Source: CAXMQZ01 sp963707075
Lineage (GTDB): Bacteria; Acidobacteriota; Thermoanaerobaculia; Multivoradales; JAHEKO01
Direction of reading: 5' to 3'
Assembly: GCA_963707075.1 (NCBI GenBank)
Contig: CAVPOX010000004.1
Location: forward strand, 682,001 to 746,000
Length of the DNA: 64,000 bases
Part shown: positions 8,726 through 18,866 of the stretch, piece after piece
Position numbering within the stretch: the stretch's first letter is position 1
How the letters are laid out: the number at the start of each line of letters is the position of its first letter
Notes under the pieces: generated by a model
Databases searched by the model: none
Seen by the model: only the letters and a program-made list of their open reading frames with translations
What the model was told of the DNA's origin: nothing
Position numbers and translations under genes: made by a program

Positions 8726-9166
8726 GTGAATGAGAAGAGAATAAAGGTGACTGACAAGCGGCTGTTTACTCCTGATGGTGAGCTCAGAGAGGAGTTTCGT
8801 GACCTGGAGACAGCGACGCCGCAACAGGAGTCCCGGGAAAGCGAGCGAGCACCTGCGGAGCCCTCTTCATCCGAGCCTTCGGCGCCAGATCCCGTGACGG
8901 CACAGGATGCGGGGCCGGCCCCCCCTGAAGCTGCTTCCTTCTACGACCTGGTCGCGGCTGTTGCACAGCCCATAGCGCTATATCTGGGGGATGTCAAAAT
9001 GCCAGATGGTGAATCCATGGAGAATCTTCCGCTGGCTCGGTTTCATATCGATTTGCTGGAAATTCTGCAGGCAAAGTCGACTGGAAATCTAACCGATCAA
9101 GAGGGTAGATTTCTCGAGGACCTTCTCTATCAGTTGCGACTTCGCTATGTCGAGAAGAGTGGGTAG
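8726..9166 (+). CDS. DUF1844-domain protein
   Basis: 146 residues starting at GTG 8726 with GAGG eight bases upstream. The N-terminal part begins IKVTDKRLFTPDGELR, followed by an acidic, Pro/Ser/Glu-rich low-complexity linker (about residues 27-68). The C-terminal DUF1844 domain follows: FYDLVAAVAQPIALYLG, then ARFHIDLLEILQAKSTGNLT and FLEDLLYQLRLRYV. DUF1844 proteins are small, cytoplasmic and widespread in Acidobacteriota, Deltaproteobacteria and Planctomycetes; their role is unknown. The gene is 2 bases from the next one, suggesting co-transcription. Confidence 0.83.
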   Translation: MNEKRIKVTDKRLFTPDGELREEFRDLETATPQQESRESERAPAEPSSSEPSAPDPVTAQDAGPAPPEAASFYDLVAAVAQPIALYLGDVKMPDGESMENLPLARFHIDLLEILQAKSTGNLTDQEGRFLEDLLYQLRLRYVEKSG

Positions 9167-9168
9167 CG

Positions 9169-10944
9169 TTGACGGGAACTGAGGCTGTGCGTTCGAGATC
9201 GAAATCGGGGTCGCACCTCGGTGTGCGAAGTTGGGTCACCTTGGCGATCGCAGTCCTGTGGGCGACGGGTGCAGCGGCAGTCGACGAACGACCGGTTGCC
9301 GACGTGCTCGGTCTGAGTCCCGAGTCGTTGGCTGGCTTCGCCGAGCTTCAGGACCACTGGTTGGAGTGGCTTTCGGCGGTCGCGCAGGATGATGCCACTC
9401 GGGCAACGGAAGCCCTCGATCGGCTACTCGGTGATGCCAGGGACCTGGGTCTCAAGCGCCTACCGGATCTGAGCCTGGGTGCGGCAGGTAGAGCGATCAG
9501 CTTCGCCGGAGAGGGACGTTTCGAGACCGCCGCTCGGTGCCTGAGCGCAGCGGAAAAGCTCGATCCAGGCAGGTCGGAGGTGGCCTTTGCAGCGGCGAGG
9601 GTGGCTCGGATGCAGGGTCACCGCAGCGTCGCTTATCGCGAAGCCCTGCAAGGCTTCTCGAGACTGTTCAAGGACAGTCTGACGAGTCGACTGTGGCGAG
9701 CTGACCTCATGCACTGGTTCTTCTTCGTGGTCCTGGTCAGCGGCGCGGTGTACGTCACCTTCCTGATGGGCACTCTCGGAATCGAGCTGTTTCACGACAT
9801 ACACTCTTTTGCCATTCGCTTCGTGCCCGCGCTGGCGGCCTTGGCATTGACGCTGCTGCTCCTGGTCTGGCCTTTATTGCTGCCCTCCGGAGTCTTGTGG
9901 TTGTTGGTCTACTGGTCGATCCTCCTTTGGGGTTACGGGCAGATCTCCCAGAAGGTCATCCTGGTCTTTCTCTGGGTCGTGTTGGGTACCGCGCCCATAG
10001 TGATCAACGCCCAACGAGAGCAGGTGCGAGTGGAGCTGGCTCCGACGGTGCTATCGATCGAGAGTCTGGCCAGCGAGCGATTGCAGGGCAGTCTGTTTAC
10101 CGACCTCGCGGCTCTACGGGCAGCGTTGCCTGCCAGTTCGGCTGTGTCCCATCTGCTCGCCGATCTGCACTGTCGCCTGGGAGAGTGGGATTCGTCGCGA
10201 GCGCTCTACGAAGCCCTGCTCGAACACGAGCCCGAGAACGGTTCGGCGCTGCTCAACCTGGGTGTCTGCTATCTGCACCAGGGCGACCAGGCACAAGCGA
10301 TGATGCACTTCCAGAGAGCTGCCAAATCCGCGGATGCAGCTGCCGCCGCGCGGTTCAACATGAGTCAGGTGCTGTCCGAGCTCTATCGTTTCCGCGAAGC
10401 CGAGAGAGAGCTGCGCATCGCTCAGCGTCTGCAGCCGCGCAAGGTTGGTGAGTGGTTGCGACAGGTTGCCAACCAGAGAGTCATCATCATGGATGGCGGT
10501 CTGGCCCGCACGGAGGAGATTCGAGGTGAATTGGTGCAATCCTGGCGGGGTGAAGAATCCGAAGGCCGGTCCTCGGCGTGGCCGAGCTTTCTTTCGCTGC
10601 CCCTGGCCATTGCATTTCTGGTTCTGGCAGCCGGCCTCTATCTCATCGTCAGGCGCAGCGAGCGCAAGAAGTTCCATCCCGCTGACCAGGTGGCGCCCGA
10701 AGGCAGTTGGCGAAGTACCGTGCTGGTCGGCTTCTCCGAAGTGGAGAATGGCCGGCCACTCAAAGGTTTCGCTCTTGTGCTGCTGCTGGTCGTCCTTTTC
10801 AGCCTGCCGCTTGCTGCCAAGCTGGGTTATCGAATTCCATGGATTTATGGTCCCGGGGGCAGCGGGTCGGCGCTGGTTGCTGCTGTCGGGCTCGGGACCT
10901 TTGTTCTCCTCCGGTTGATCGGTCATGCGCGGGGGAGTCACTGA
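9169..10944 (+). CDS. TPR-containing inner-membrane protein, function unknown
   Basis: 591 residues. A hydrophobic segment at about residues 20-38 could be a signal peptide or anchor; a helical-repeat region follows (60-160), then a membrane cluster of about four helices (180-285, from WFFFVVLVSGAVYV to WVVLGTAPIVI). Next is a TPR stretch (about 330-435, with ALYEALLEHEPENGSALLNL and YLHQGDQAQAMMHFQRA), and three more helices near the C-terminus. The start is uncertain: TTG 9169 lies 2 bases after the previous stop, and GTG 9187 is an alternative. The next gene overlaps its stop by one base. The TPRs suggest a membrane-bound assembly platform; I do not recognise a named family. Confidence 0.75.
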   Translation: MTGTEAVRSRSKSGSHLGVRSWVTLAIAVLWATGAAAVDERPVADVLGLSPESLAGFAELQDHWLEWLSAVAQDDATRATEALDRLLGDARDLGLKRLPDLSLGAAGRAISFAGEGRFETAARCLSAAEKLDPGRSEVAFAAARVARMQGHRSVAYREALQGFSRLFKDSLTSRLWRADLMHWFFFVVLVSGAVYVTFLMGTLGIELFHDIHSFAIRFVPALAALALTLLLLVWPLLLPSGVLWLLVYWSILLWGYGQISQKVILVFLWVVLGTAPIVINAQREQVRVELAPTVLSIESLASERLQGSLFTDLAALRAALPASSAVSHLLADLHCRLGEWDSSRALYEALLEHEPENGSALLNLGVCYLHQGDQAQAMMHFQRAAKSADAAAAARFNMSQVLSELYRFREAERELRIAQRLQPRKVGEWLRQVANQRVIIMDGGLARTEEIRGELVQSWRGEESEGRSSAWPSFLSLPLAIAFLVLAAGLYLIVRRSERKKFHPADQVAPEGSWRSTVLVGFSEVENGRPLKGFALVLLLVVLFSLPLAAKLGYRIPWIYGPGGSGSALVAAVGLGTFVLLRLIGHARGSH

Positions 10945-12281
10945 TGGATCGGACGAGTCCGGCAGGCGCGCAGGCGCTTGTCGAGGTTCTGTTGACGATC
11001 GGGCGCCTTCGCCGCACTGGAATCCTTACTGTCCAGGGCGAGCAGCAAATCATCGGTCTCACCTTTCTCGAGGGCGAGATCATCTCGACTGATGCCTTGA
11101 ATGAGACTCTGGAAGAAGGCCTCGGCTCGGTTCTGGCCAGCCGGAACCTGGTCAATGCGGACGACTTCGCTTCGCTGGTTGCCGAATACGAGGCTGGCGG
11201 GGGCCGGGTGACAGACCTGCTCATCGAAAGGAACTACATCGATCGACAGCAGTTGATGGAAGCGCTCGAGTGGCACAACTACCTGCTTTGTCGAGAGGTA
11301 CTCTCCTGGGACGCAAGCGAGTACAAGTTCTATGAAGGTTCCGAGGTGGCTCACGAGGAGGGAATGCGTGCCCTGCCCGTAGAGGAGCTGTTGGTCCGCG
11401 CGGCAACTGACCTGAATGAGGGTGGACCACTGCCCGGAGAAATGCCAGAAGCCGATGCGGTTTATCGTCGAACGGCGGTCGATGGCATGGAAGCCGGTCG
11501 CAACGAGCTCTTGATGAGCCTGGCTACGGGAGACACCGAAGGGGCGAGCGGTCTCGTGCAACTGATTGATGGTGAGAAGTCCGTGTCCGATCTGGCCAGA
11601 AGCTCCGGACTTTCGGACTACGAAGCCCGACTGACGATGTATCTGCTCGAACAGGCGGGGCGCGTCGAAGCGTGCGAGGCCGGCCCTGCGGACTCTTTCC
11701 CAGGTGCCGGAGGCAAGGCCGCTGCCAGGGTCGCAGGTGTCGGCGCTTCGGTTGCACAGGTGGGAGCCAAGTGGTTGGAAAAGGCCAGGATCTCACCTGG
11801 CAAGCTCAAGGTTCCGGCGGCCTCCAGGGTCGAGTGGCTCGCGTGGCCAGCCAGAATCCTCGGTCTGGCGGCCTTCATCGTTCTGCTGGCGACCACCTGG
11901 AGTGACCCGGCTCGGTTCCTCCAGCCCTTTCCGTGGCAGCAAGGTCTCAGGCAAGCGGTGCTCGACGAGCAGACTTCGGCTGCCTATCTCAAGATCGATC
12001 GAGCTGCCAAGACCTCCTTCCTGCTCGACGGACATTTTCCGGAGGCCCTGGAGAAGCTGGTTTCCGAGGCCTATCTCACGCCGGGCGATCTCTTCGACCC
12101 GATCGGGCGCCACCTGGGCTACTCCTCGCAAGTTGCCGGCTATCTGATCTATCCGGAAGGTGAAGAGGATGTCGCGCCGGGGGCCTCCCGGACCGAGGCG
12201 GTCACCGGCAACTTCCTATTGGATCCCGAGTTTCTGCAAGACAGAACAGTCGAGATTCCGCCGCTGGTTCTGCTCGACTGA
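10944..12281 (+). CDS. DUF4388 (PATAN-type) domain membrane protein
   Basis: 445 residues. The N-terminal DUF4388 domain has the typical start LVEVLLTIGRLRRTGILTVQ and LTFLEGEIISTDALNE (about residues 10-60), then a helical region resembling the second half of such proteins (DRQQLMEALEWHNYLL...). A single membrane helix lies at about 300-320 (ILGLAAFIVLLATTW), followed by an exported C-terminal domain of some 120 residues resembling pseudopilin-like periplasmic tails (ALDEQ..AAYLKIDRAAKT). ATG 10944 overlaps the preceding stop and has GGGGGAG upstream. DUF4388 occurs in signalling and gliding-related proteins of Acidobacteriota, Myxococcota and Deinococcota. The role is unknown; co-transcription with the TPR protein suggests a shared complex. 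Confidence 0.78.
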   Translation: MDRTSPAGAQALVEVLLTIGRLRRTGILTVQGEQQIIGLTFLEGEIISTDALNETLEEGLGSVLASRNLVNADDFASLVAEYEAGGGRVTDLLIERNYIDRQQLMEALEWHNYLLCREVLSWDASEYKFYEGSEVAHEEGMRALPVEELLVRAATDLNEGGPLPGEMPEADAVYRRTAVDGMEAGRNELLMSLATGDTEGASGLVQLIDGEKSVSDLARSSGLSDYEARLTMYLLEQAGRVEACEAGPADSFPGAGGKAAARVAGVGASVAQVGAKWLEKARISPGKLKVPAASRVEWLAWPARILGLAAFIVLLATTWSDPARFLQPFPWQQGLRQAVLDEQTSAAYLKIDRAAKTSFLLDGHFPEALEKLVSEAYLTPGDLFDPIGRHLGYSSQVAGYLIYPEGEEDVAPGASRTEAVTGNFLLDPEFLQDRTVEIPPLVLLD

Positions 12282-12294
12282 CGGTTCTCCGGCC

Positions 12295-12322
12295 TCAAGT
12301 TCCCCGAAAGTCTGGAACTTGA
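12295..12322. repeat. Perfect 9-bp inverted repeat upstream of dnaK
   Basis: TCAAGTTCC and its exact complement GGAACTTGA are separated by 10 bases, starting 14 bases after the DUF4388 stop and about 150 bases before dnaK. It could be a terminator of the upstream operon (no T-run follows, which argues against) or a protein-binding dyad. The arms contain TCAAG/CTTGA, the core of HspR half-sites, but in the opposite orientation to the HAIR element (CTTGAGT-N7-ACTCAAG). Confidence 0.5.
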
Positions 12323-12397
12323 AGTTTCAGGCGTGAATATCCTTGCGCGCGGGAATAAATCTTAGCTTGTAATTGTAAGATATAGTGTGTACGTGGA

Positions 12398-12427
12398 TTG
12401 ACATCAATTCACTAAGGTATGTAGGGT
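12398..12427 (+). promoter_or_regulatory. Candidate sigma-70-type promoter for dnaK
   Basis: A perfect -35 hexamer TTGACA is followed after 18 bases by TAGGGT (three of six matches to TATAAT), about 50 bases before the dnaK start. The surrounding 100 bases are clearly A+T-richer than the coding DNA. No CIRCE element and no canonical HAIR repeat was found. Confidence 0.45.
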
Positions 12428-12475
12428 AGACATCGGTTCATTCGGGCCGAGTACGCCATTAACAGGAGGTTGGAC

Positions 12476-14380
<1,905 letters not shown>

Positions 14381-14393
14381 GAATCCGTCTCAC

Positions 14394-14450
14394 GACAACC
14401 TCGAGCGCCGCCCGGTTGGTGGTCCTACCCGATCGGGCGGCGTGGTTGTC
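14394..14450 (+). promoter_or_regulatory. Strong hairpin between dnaK and hspR
   Basis: GACAACC (14394-14400) pairs with GGTTGTC (14444-14450), and CGCCGCCCG (14406-14414) pairs with CGGGCGGCG (14434-14442), giving 16 paired positions with a small asymmetric bulge and a 19-base loop. It ends 4 bases before the AAGGAG ribosome site of hspR and has no T-run. It may limit read-through, stabilise the dnaK message, or mask hspR translation. Confidence 0.6.
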
Positions 14451-14468
14451 ATGCAAGGAGTGTGAGCC

Positions 14469-14912
14469 ATGCCACGTAGGCGACCCCAAAAGAGAAGATT
14501 CCTGAGAATCAGTGCCGTAGCGGAGCGTTTCGATATCCACCCGCAGACTTTGCGCCTTTACGAGCGGGAAGGATTGATCGACCCACCGCGAAGTGCTGGC
14601 AATACGCGACAGTACGACCAGGACACGCTGGATCGCCTGGAGACCATTCTGACCTTGACGCGCGATCTGGGTGTAAACCTGGCAGGCGTCGAGGTCATTC
14701 TCAACATGCGGGAACAGATGGAGAAGATGCAGATCGAGGCCGACCGGCTCCTCGCATTCGTCAAACAAGAGATGCTCGACCGCAAGGTGGGTGTCGACCG
14801 CAAGTATGCCTTGGTAAGAATCCAGAGCGGTCCCCTGGCCGCTGCGGATGAAGCCTCCGGCAAGAGTCCGGAAAGGGATCCGGGCAACTCGGACCGTCGT
14901 CGCGGTCGTTGA
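14469..14912 (+). CDS. hspR: MerR-family heat-shock repressor HspR
   Basis: 147 residues. A MerR-type winged helix-turn-helix lies at about residues 14-80: LRISAVAERFDIHPQTLRLYEREGLIDP, then NTRQYDQDTLDRLETI. The dimerising coiled coil follows (VILNMREQMEKMQIEADRLL). Position directly after dnaK and the typical IHPQTLRLYEREGL segment point to HspR, which represses dnaK and other heat-shock genes with DnaK as co-repressor. The lysine/arginine-rich first ten residues extend the usual N-terminus. AAGGAG lies 8 bases before the ATG. A generic MerR regulator is the alternative. Confidence 0.87.
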   Translation: MPRRRPQKRRFLRISAVAERFDIHPQTLRLYEREGLIDPPRSAGNTRQYDQDTLDRLETILTLTRDLGVNLAGVEVILNMREQMEKMQIEADRLLAFVKQEMLDRKVGVDRKYALVRIQSGPLAAADEASGKSPERDPGNSDRRRGR

Positions 14913-14956
14913 AAGAGCCCGCCAATCCACCTCTGGCCCCGTGCTAGCATTCGTGC

Positions 14957-15760
14957 ATGTCAGAGGCACTTCCCGAGGTGGCGATCTGTCCGCATTGTGA
15001 TGGCCGCGGTTGGGTTCTCGAAGCTGATGGAACGGCGGGAACGGCTCGCCCGTGTGACTGTCGGCTGGAGAGTCTCGGACCGCGTCTCATGGAGGGAGCT
15101 CACATCCCCTCCCGCTACCATTCGTGCAGCTTCAAGAGCTTCGATATCAATGCCCCGTCGGCCGCCGGTAAGGAACAGCTCCTGCAGGCCAAGACTCTCA
15201 GCCAGCGCTACGTCGACCGCTTTGTCGGTGAAGATGGTGCCTTTGCCGAGACCGGTCTGATTTTCGTCGGCCCACCGGGAGTCGGCAAGACACATCTGGC
15301 TGTAGCAGTCCTCAAGGAGTTGATCGGCCGCTACAGGGTGCGCGGTCTCTTTGTCGATTTCACCACTCTGATCCATCAGATCCAGTCCAGCTTCGATCCG
15401 GGATCGCCCGACTCCAAACGCGAGCTCCTGGATCCGGTGGTCGAGGCCGAGCTTCTGGTCCTGGACGAACTCGGAGCCCAGAAGCCGACCCCCTGGGTCA
15501 ACGAGATTCTGTATCTGGTCATGAACAGTCGCTACACGCATCGGTTACCGACACTCTTCACCACCAACTATCGACTAGATCTGCCGACCTCGGGTGTGGT
15601 CGATAACCTGGATCGCACTCCAACGCCGGCGAATTACTCGTCGTTGGCCTCTCGGATCACTCCCAATCTGCTTAGCCGACTGTACGAGATGGCACGGCCG
15701 GTCGAGATCGAGGTCGAGGATTTCCGCAAGGAAGTCCAGATGCAGAAACACCGACTATAG
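14957..15760 (+). CDS. DnaC/IstB-like replication ATPase with zinc-finger N-terminus
   Basis: 267 residues. The N-terminus has CPHCDGRGW and CDC (about residues 12-36), a zinc-binding cysteine set seen in DnaC/DnaI-type loaders. The AAA+ core has Walker A GPPGVGKTHLA, Walker B LLVLDELGAQ, and the sensor-1 segment TLFTTNYRLDLP. It is likely the helicase loader for replication initiation or restart; IstB-type transposition helpers share the fold, but no transposase gene is adjacent. It starts a run of same-strand, closely spaced genes that continues to the microcompartment locus. Confidence 0.83.
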   Translation: MSEALPEVAICPHCDGRGWVLEADGTAGTARPCDCRLESLGPRLMEGAHIPSRYHSCSFKSFDINAPSAAGKEQLLQAKTLSQRYVDRFVGEDGAFAETGLIFVGPPGVGKTHLAVAVLKELIGRYRVRGLFVDFTTLIHQIQSSFDPGSPDSKRELLDPVVEAELLVLDELGAQKPTPWVNEILYLVMNSRYTHRLPTLFTTNYRLDLPTSGVVDNLDRTPTPANYSSLASRITPNLLSRLYEMARPVEIEVEDFRKEVQMQKHRL

Positions 15761-15772
15761 CTCGCACCCCTG

Positions 15773-16726
15773 ATGAATCTCTCCGCTGTAGATGCCGTTC
15801 GCAGAGGACTCGTGAATCTGCGAGCAAACTGGGAGCTATTGGTGCTGCAGATTCTGCAGGTCCTGCTCGTTTCTGTGTTGATCGTGGTGGGGTTCGTGCC
15901 TCCTCTGGCGGTGCTTGGATTCAGCGAGTTGGAGATGCTGGATCCAGCGACCCAGGATTGGACCGTGGTGGTCGACAGCTTCGCCGAGATGGTAGCCCGG
16001 GGCCGCGAGGCCTGGCTGCTGTTGTTGGCGTCTCTGGTTCTCACCAGCGCGATCTGGTTGATGGCGACCCTCGTCTACTGTTACTTCCAGGGAGGGATCT
16101 TCGGTGTCCTGGTGGCAGGTGATCGGCAGGCCCCGGCAGGTCGACCCAGGGGATGGCCGTGGTTTCGGACCTTCACCGTTGGAACCTTCAGGGGATGGGC
16201 GGCGCGATATCTGTGGCGGTACTTCTGGTTGCTGAATCTGTTCCTGGCCATCACCACTGTCTGGCTACTGATGCCCTTGGCCTTGCTGCTCCTGGTCACC
16301 TGGGGCGAGGCCACGTGGGGTGGGGCCGCCGCGCTGGGGATCGGCTGCGGTGGAGCCATTCCGGTGATCTTCAGCGTCCTGGTACTGGCTTTCTGGTCCC
16401 AACTGGCTCAGGCTGACCTGGCGCGAGAGACCTCGGGTGTCTGGATTGCCACCCGGCGGGGCTTGCAGATTCTCGGTCGCCGTCTGGGTGCGGTCTTCGT
16501 ACTTGGGGTCATGCTGGTTGGCATCATGATCACGATCACCATCTCGGGTGCTGTGGTCTCGACCTTGCTTGATTTCATTTCCGGGTCCGGCTCCCCGACT
16601 CAGTGGATCGGTCAAGTGCTACTGACTCTCCTGGAGTGGGTGTTGACCAGTATCGTTACGGTGGCCTTTGCCGCTATCCTGGTCTCCCTCGTGCGCGGTG
16701 AGTCCTCGGGGGTCGCCCCAGCATGA
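15773..16726 (+). CDS. Polytopic membrane protein, function unknown
   Basis: 317 residues with about six hydrophobic segments (roughly residues 25-45, 82-105, 150-185, 190-220, 240-262 and 285-305). The N-terminus VDAVRRGLVNLRANWELL resembles the cytosolic start of glycerophosphoryl-diester-phosphodiesterase-like or DUF-type membrane proteins with repeated helices, but I do not recognise a specific family. It lies 12 bases after the DnaC-like gene and overlaps the SpoIID gene (ATGA), so it is probably co-expressed with a cell-envelope protein. Confidence 0.72.
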   Translation: MNLSAVDAVRRGLVNLRANWELLVLQILQVLLVSVLIVVGFVPPLAVLGFSELEMLDPATQDWTVVVDSFAEMVARGREAWLLLLASLVLTSAIWLMATLVYCYFQGGIFGVLVAGDRQAPAGRPRGWPWFRTFTVGTFRGWAARYLWRYFWLLNLFLAITTVWLLMPLALLLLVTWGEATWGGAAALGIGCGGAIPVIFSVLVLAFWSQLAQADLARETSGVWIATRRGLQILGRRLGAVFVLGVMLVGIMITITISGAVVSTLLDFISGSGSPTQWIGQVLLTLLEWVLTSIVTVAFAAILVSLVRGESSGVAPA

Positions 16727-18843
16727 AGGGTCGGCGTATGGTGGTGGTGCTTTTGACGCTGAGCGCTGCGAGCTTCGCCGGCTTGGCCGAGACTCGGGCA
16801 GCCACCGTTCCGGAGGTACTCAGGGTCGGCCTCGCGACCGACTTGCCGTCGATCGAGGTCCCCGGAAACTCGCCGCAACTGGTAGCCGAGTCCGCGGGCA
16901 GAGAGGTGGCGCGCCTGTCATCGACGAAGGTCGAGCCGCTGGCTGAAATCCTCACTCCAGCCGTCTTCAGGTTGCAGGTGGCAGCTCTCAAGGACGAAGG
17001 GCAGGCTCGCGGTCTGGCCGCGCAGCTGTATCAGTCTCAGGGGCAACCCGCGGATGCGGTCTTCGATGCCGGCACAGATCTTTACAGGGTGCGGATAGGC
17101 CGCTATCCGACACGGGAGATGGCCGAGCAGGCCCAGCGGCGTCTTGCCGCCGAGGGGTTCAGCCAGTCCTGGATCGTCAGTGAGAAAGGTGAGCTTGGTG
17201 CAGCTGCGCTGCGAATCTTGCTGGGCGATCGAAGTTTCGAGGTACCGAGTCGATGGCTCTCTTTGCGTAGCAGCGACGCTGGTTCGGGGGTCCGGATCCT
17301 GGGAAACCAGTACCGGGGGCGGATTCTGATCTACCTGAACGATCGGGGACTGCTCAACGTCATCAACGAGCTGTCAGTCGAGGATTACCTGCGGGGAGTC
17401 GTTCCCAAAGAGATGGGGCCGGTGGTCTACGACCAGTTGGAGGCGCTCAAGGCCCAGACCGTTGCCGCGCGTACCTACACGCTCAAGAACCTCGGTGAGT
17501 TCGCCGATGAGGGCTACGACATCTGTGCTACCCCGCGTTGTCAGGTCTACGGCGGCATGGCGGTCGAGCATCCTCTGAGCGACAGGGCAATCCTGGAGAC
17601 TGCCAGTCAGGTAATGGTGCATGAGGGGCAGCTGGTTGAGGCACTGTACAGCTCCACCTGCGGTGGACATACGGAGGACGTCAAGGTCATCTTCCCGTTG
17701 AAGGATCAACCGTATTTGAAGGGGGTGGCTTGTCTGGAGGCGGGGATGGACCAGGTGTCCGGTCGACTCGCTACGGGAACCCCCTTTCCACAGGGCCTGA
17801 TGCAGGAGCTCCTGCCACCGGCCGGGGCCGGGTTCTCTCCGCAGAGTGTCGGCCGGCGATTCAAGGAATTGGCTATTCTGGCGGGGCTGCCCATTCCAGA
17901 GGACCGACTCGCTTCGCTCGAGCGTCGAGAGGTGCAGCGGTTTATCGCGTCGATCTACGACCTGGCGGTGGATGTGCGTCTTTTCGTCGCTCCGCAGGAT
18001 CTGGCCTACTTGCTCGATCAGCCGCCGCCCGACTGGAGCGACCGTGAGCTGCGACTGGCGGCCTACCTGATCAGGAGCGGACTCCTGGCGGGTGATCTGA
18101 AAGAACCCCTGACCGTCGAAGAAGTCGAAGAGACGTTGTTTCGGTTGGGCCTCTACCTCCACGTGCTCGAGTCGGCCTCGGGTCGCTACTTGAGCACTTC
18201 GAAAGAGCGGATCTCGCTGACGGGTGACGATGGGACGCGCCAGACCTTCTCTTTGGCTCCCGAGTACGGGACCTATCGCAGGCGTGGGGAGGAGATGATG
18301 GCAACCAACCTGTCGCTTCTGGCTGGCGACCCGATCGATCTCTATCTTCGCTCGGGCAGTGTGCTGGCAGTGACGCACGAGGCCGACTTCGATGGCGCGA
18401 TCTATGATCGATCGAGCAAGATCAAGTCGTGGACTCGTTTTCACAGTGATGCGGAGCTGGCGAAACTGGTCCAGGAGCGCTATCCGGGACTGGGGTTCCG
18501 GAGCTTCGAGATCCTCGAGCGAGGGGTCTCCGGGCGGGTAGGAAAGATTCGCATCGATGGCGACAACGGCAAGTCGGTCGAGGTCGAGGGTTTGGCAGTT
18601 CGCTGGACCTTGGACATCCCGGACACTCTTTTCACGGCCAAGCGGGTGATGCCGCCAGATCGAGCCGCCGGTTGGCTGTTTACTGGCAGGGGTTGGGGGC
18701 ACGGCGTCGGAATGTGTCAGATCGGAGCGTTCGGGATGGCTCAGCGGGGTCACTCTTATCGGGAGATACTGCAGCATTACTACACCGGCGTCGAGATCGT
18801 CCGCACTCGGTCGGAGGCACCGGCGAGGCCCGCTGGACCCTGA
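16723..18843 (+). CDS. SpoIID/LytB-domain protein with SPOR domain
   Basis: 706 residues. A signal peptide at about 1-27 is followed by a SPOR peptidoglycan-binding domain around residues 84-155 (FRLQVAALKDEGQARGLAAQ to YRVRIGRYPTREMAEQAQRR). Next is the SpoIID domain: VEDYLRGVVPKEMG with the catalytic-type Glu, LKAQTVAARTYTL and YSSTCGGHTEDV. A long insertion (about 330-600) precedes the conserved SpoIID end GRGWGHGVGMCQIGAFGMAQRGHSYREILQ... (positions 18688-18786). SpoIID is a lytic transglycosylase acting on denuded glycan strands, and SPOR binds the same strands, so the fusion suits septal cell-wall remodelling in the periplasm. It overlaps the upstream membrane-protein gene by 4 bases. 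Confidence 0.9.
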   Translation: MKGRRMVVVLLTLSAASFAGLAETRAATVPEVLRVGLATDLPSIEVPGNSPQLVAESAGREVARLSSTKVEPLAEILTPAVFRLQVAALKDEGQARGLAAQLYQSQGQPADAVFDAGTDLYRVRIGRYPTREMAEQAQRRLAAEGFSQSWIVSEKGELGAAALRILLGDRSFEVPSRWLSLRSSDAGSGVRILGNQYRGRILIYLNDRGLLNVINELSVEDYLRGVVPKEMGPVVYDQLEALKAQTVAARTYTLKNLGEFADEGYDICATPRCQVYGGMAVEHPLSDRAILETASQVMVHEGQLVEALYSSTCGGHTEDVKVIFPLKDQPYLKGVACLEAGMDQVSGRLATGTPFPQGLMQELLPPAGAGFSPQSVGRRFKELAILAGLPIPEDRLASLERREVQRFIASIYDLAVDVRLFVAPQDLAYLLDQPPPDWSDRELRLAAYLIRSGLLAGDLKEPLTVEEVEETLFRLGLYLHVLESASGRYLSTSKERISLTGDDGTRQTFSLAPEYGTYRRRGEEMMATNLSLLAGDPIDLYLRSGSVLAVTHEADFDGAIYDRSSKIKSWTRFHSDAELAKLVQERYPGLGFRSFEILERGVSGRVGKIRIDGDNGKSVEVEGLAVRWTLDIPDTLFTAKRVMPPDRAAGWLFTGRGWGHGVGMCQIGAFGMAQRGHSYREILQHYYTGVEIVRTRSEAPARPAGP

Positions 18844-18866
18844 TTTGTGGTAAATATGCCTCGTCC

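Noticed and set aside
12295..12322. HAIR operator for HspR
   Set aside because: The CTTGA half-sites are in the opposite orientation and the spacer is 10 instead of 7, so it is listed only as an inverted repeat.
14957..15760. IstB helper of an insertion sequence
   Set aside because: No IstA-type transposase or terminal repeats nearby; the cysteine-rich N-terminus suits a DnaC-like loader.
17374..18777. 467-codon open frame antisense to the SpoIID gene
   Set aside because: Shadow frame; no recognisable motif, while the plus strand holds intact SPOR and SpoIID domains.
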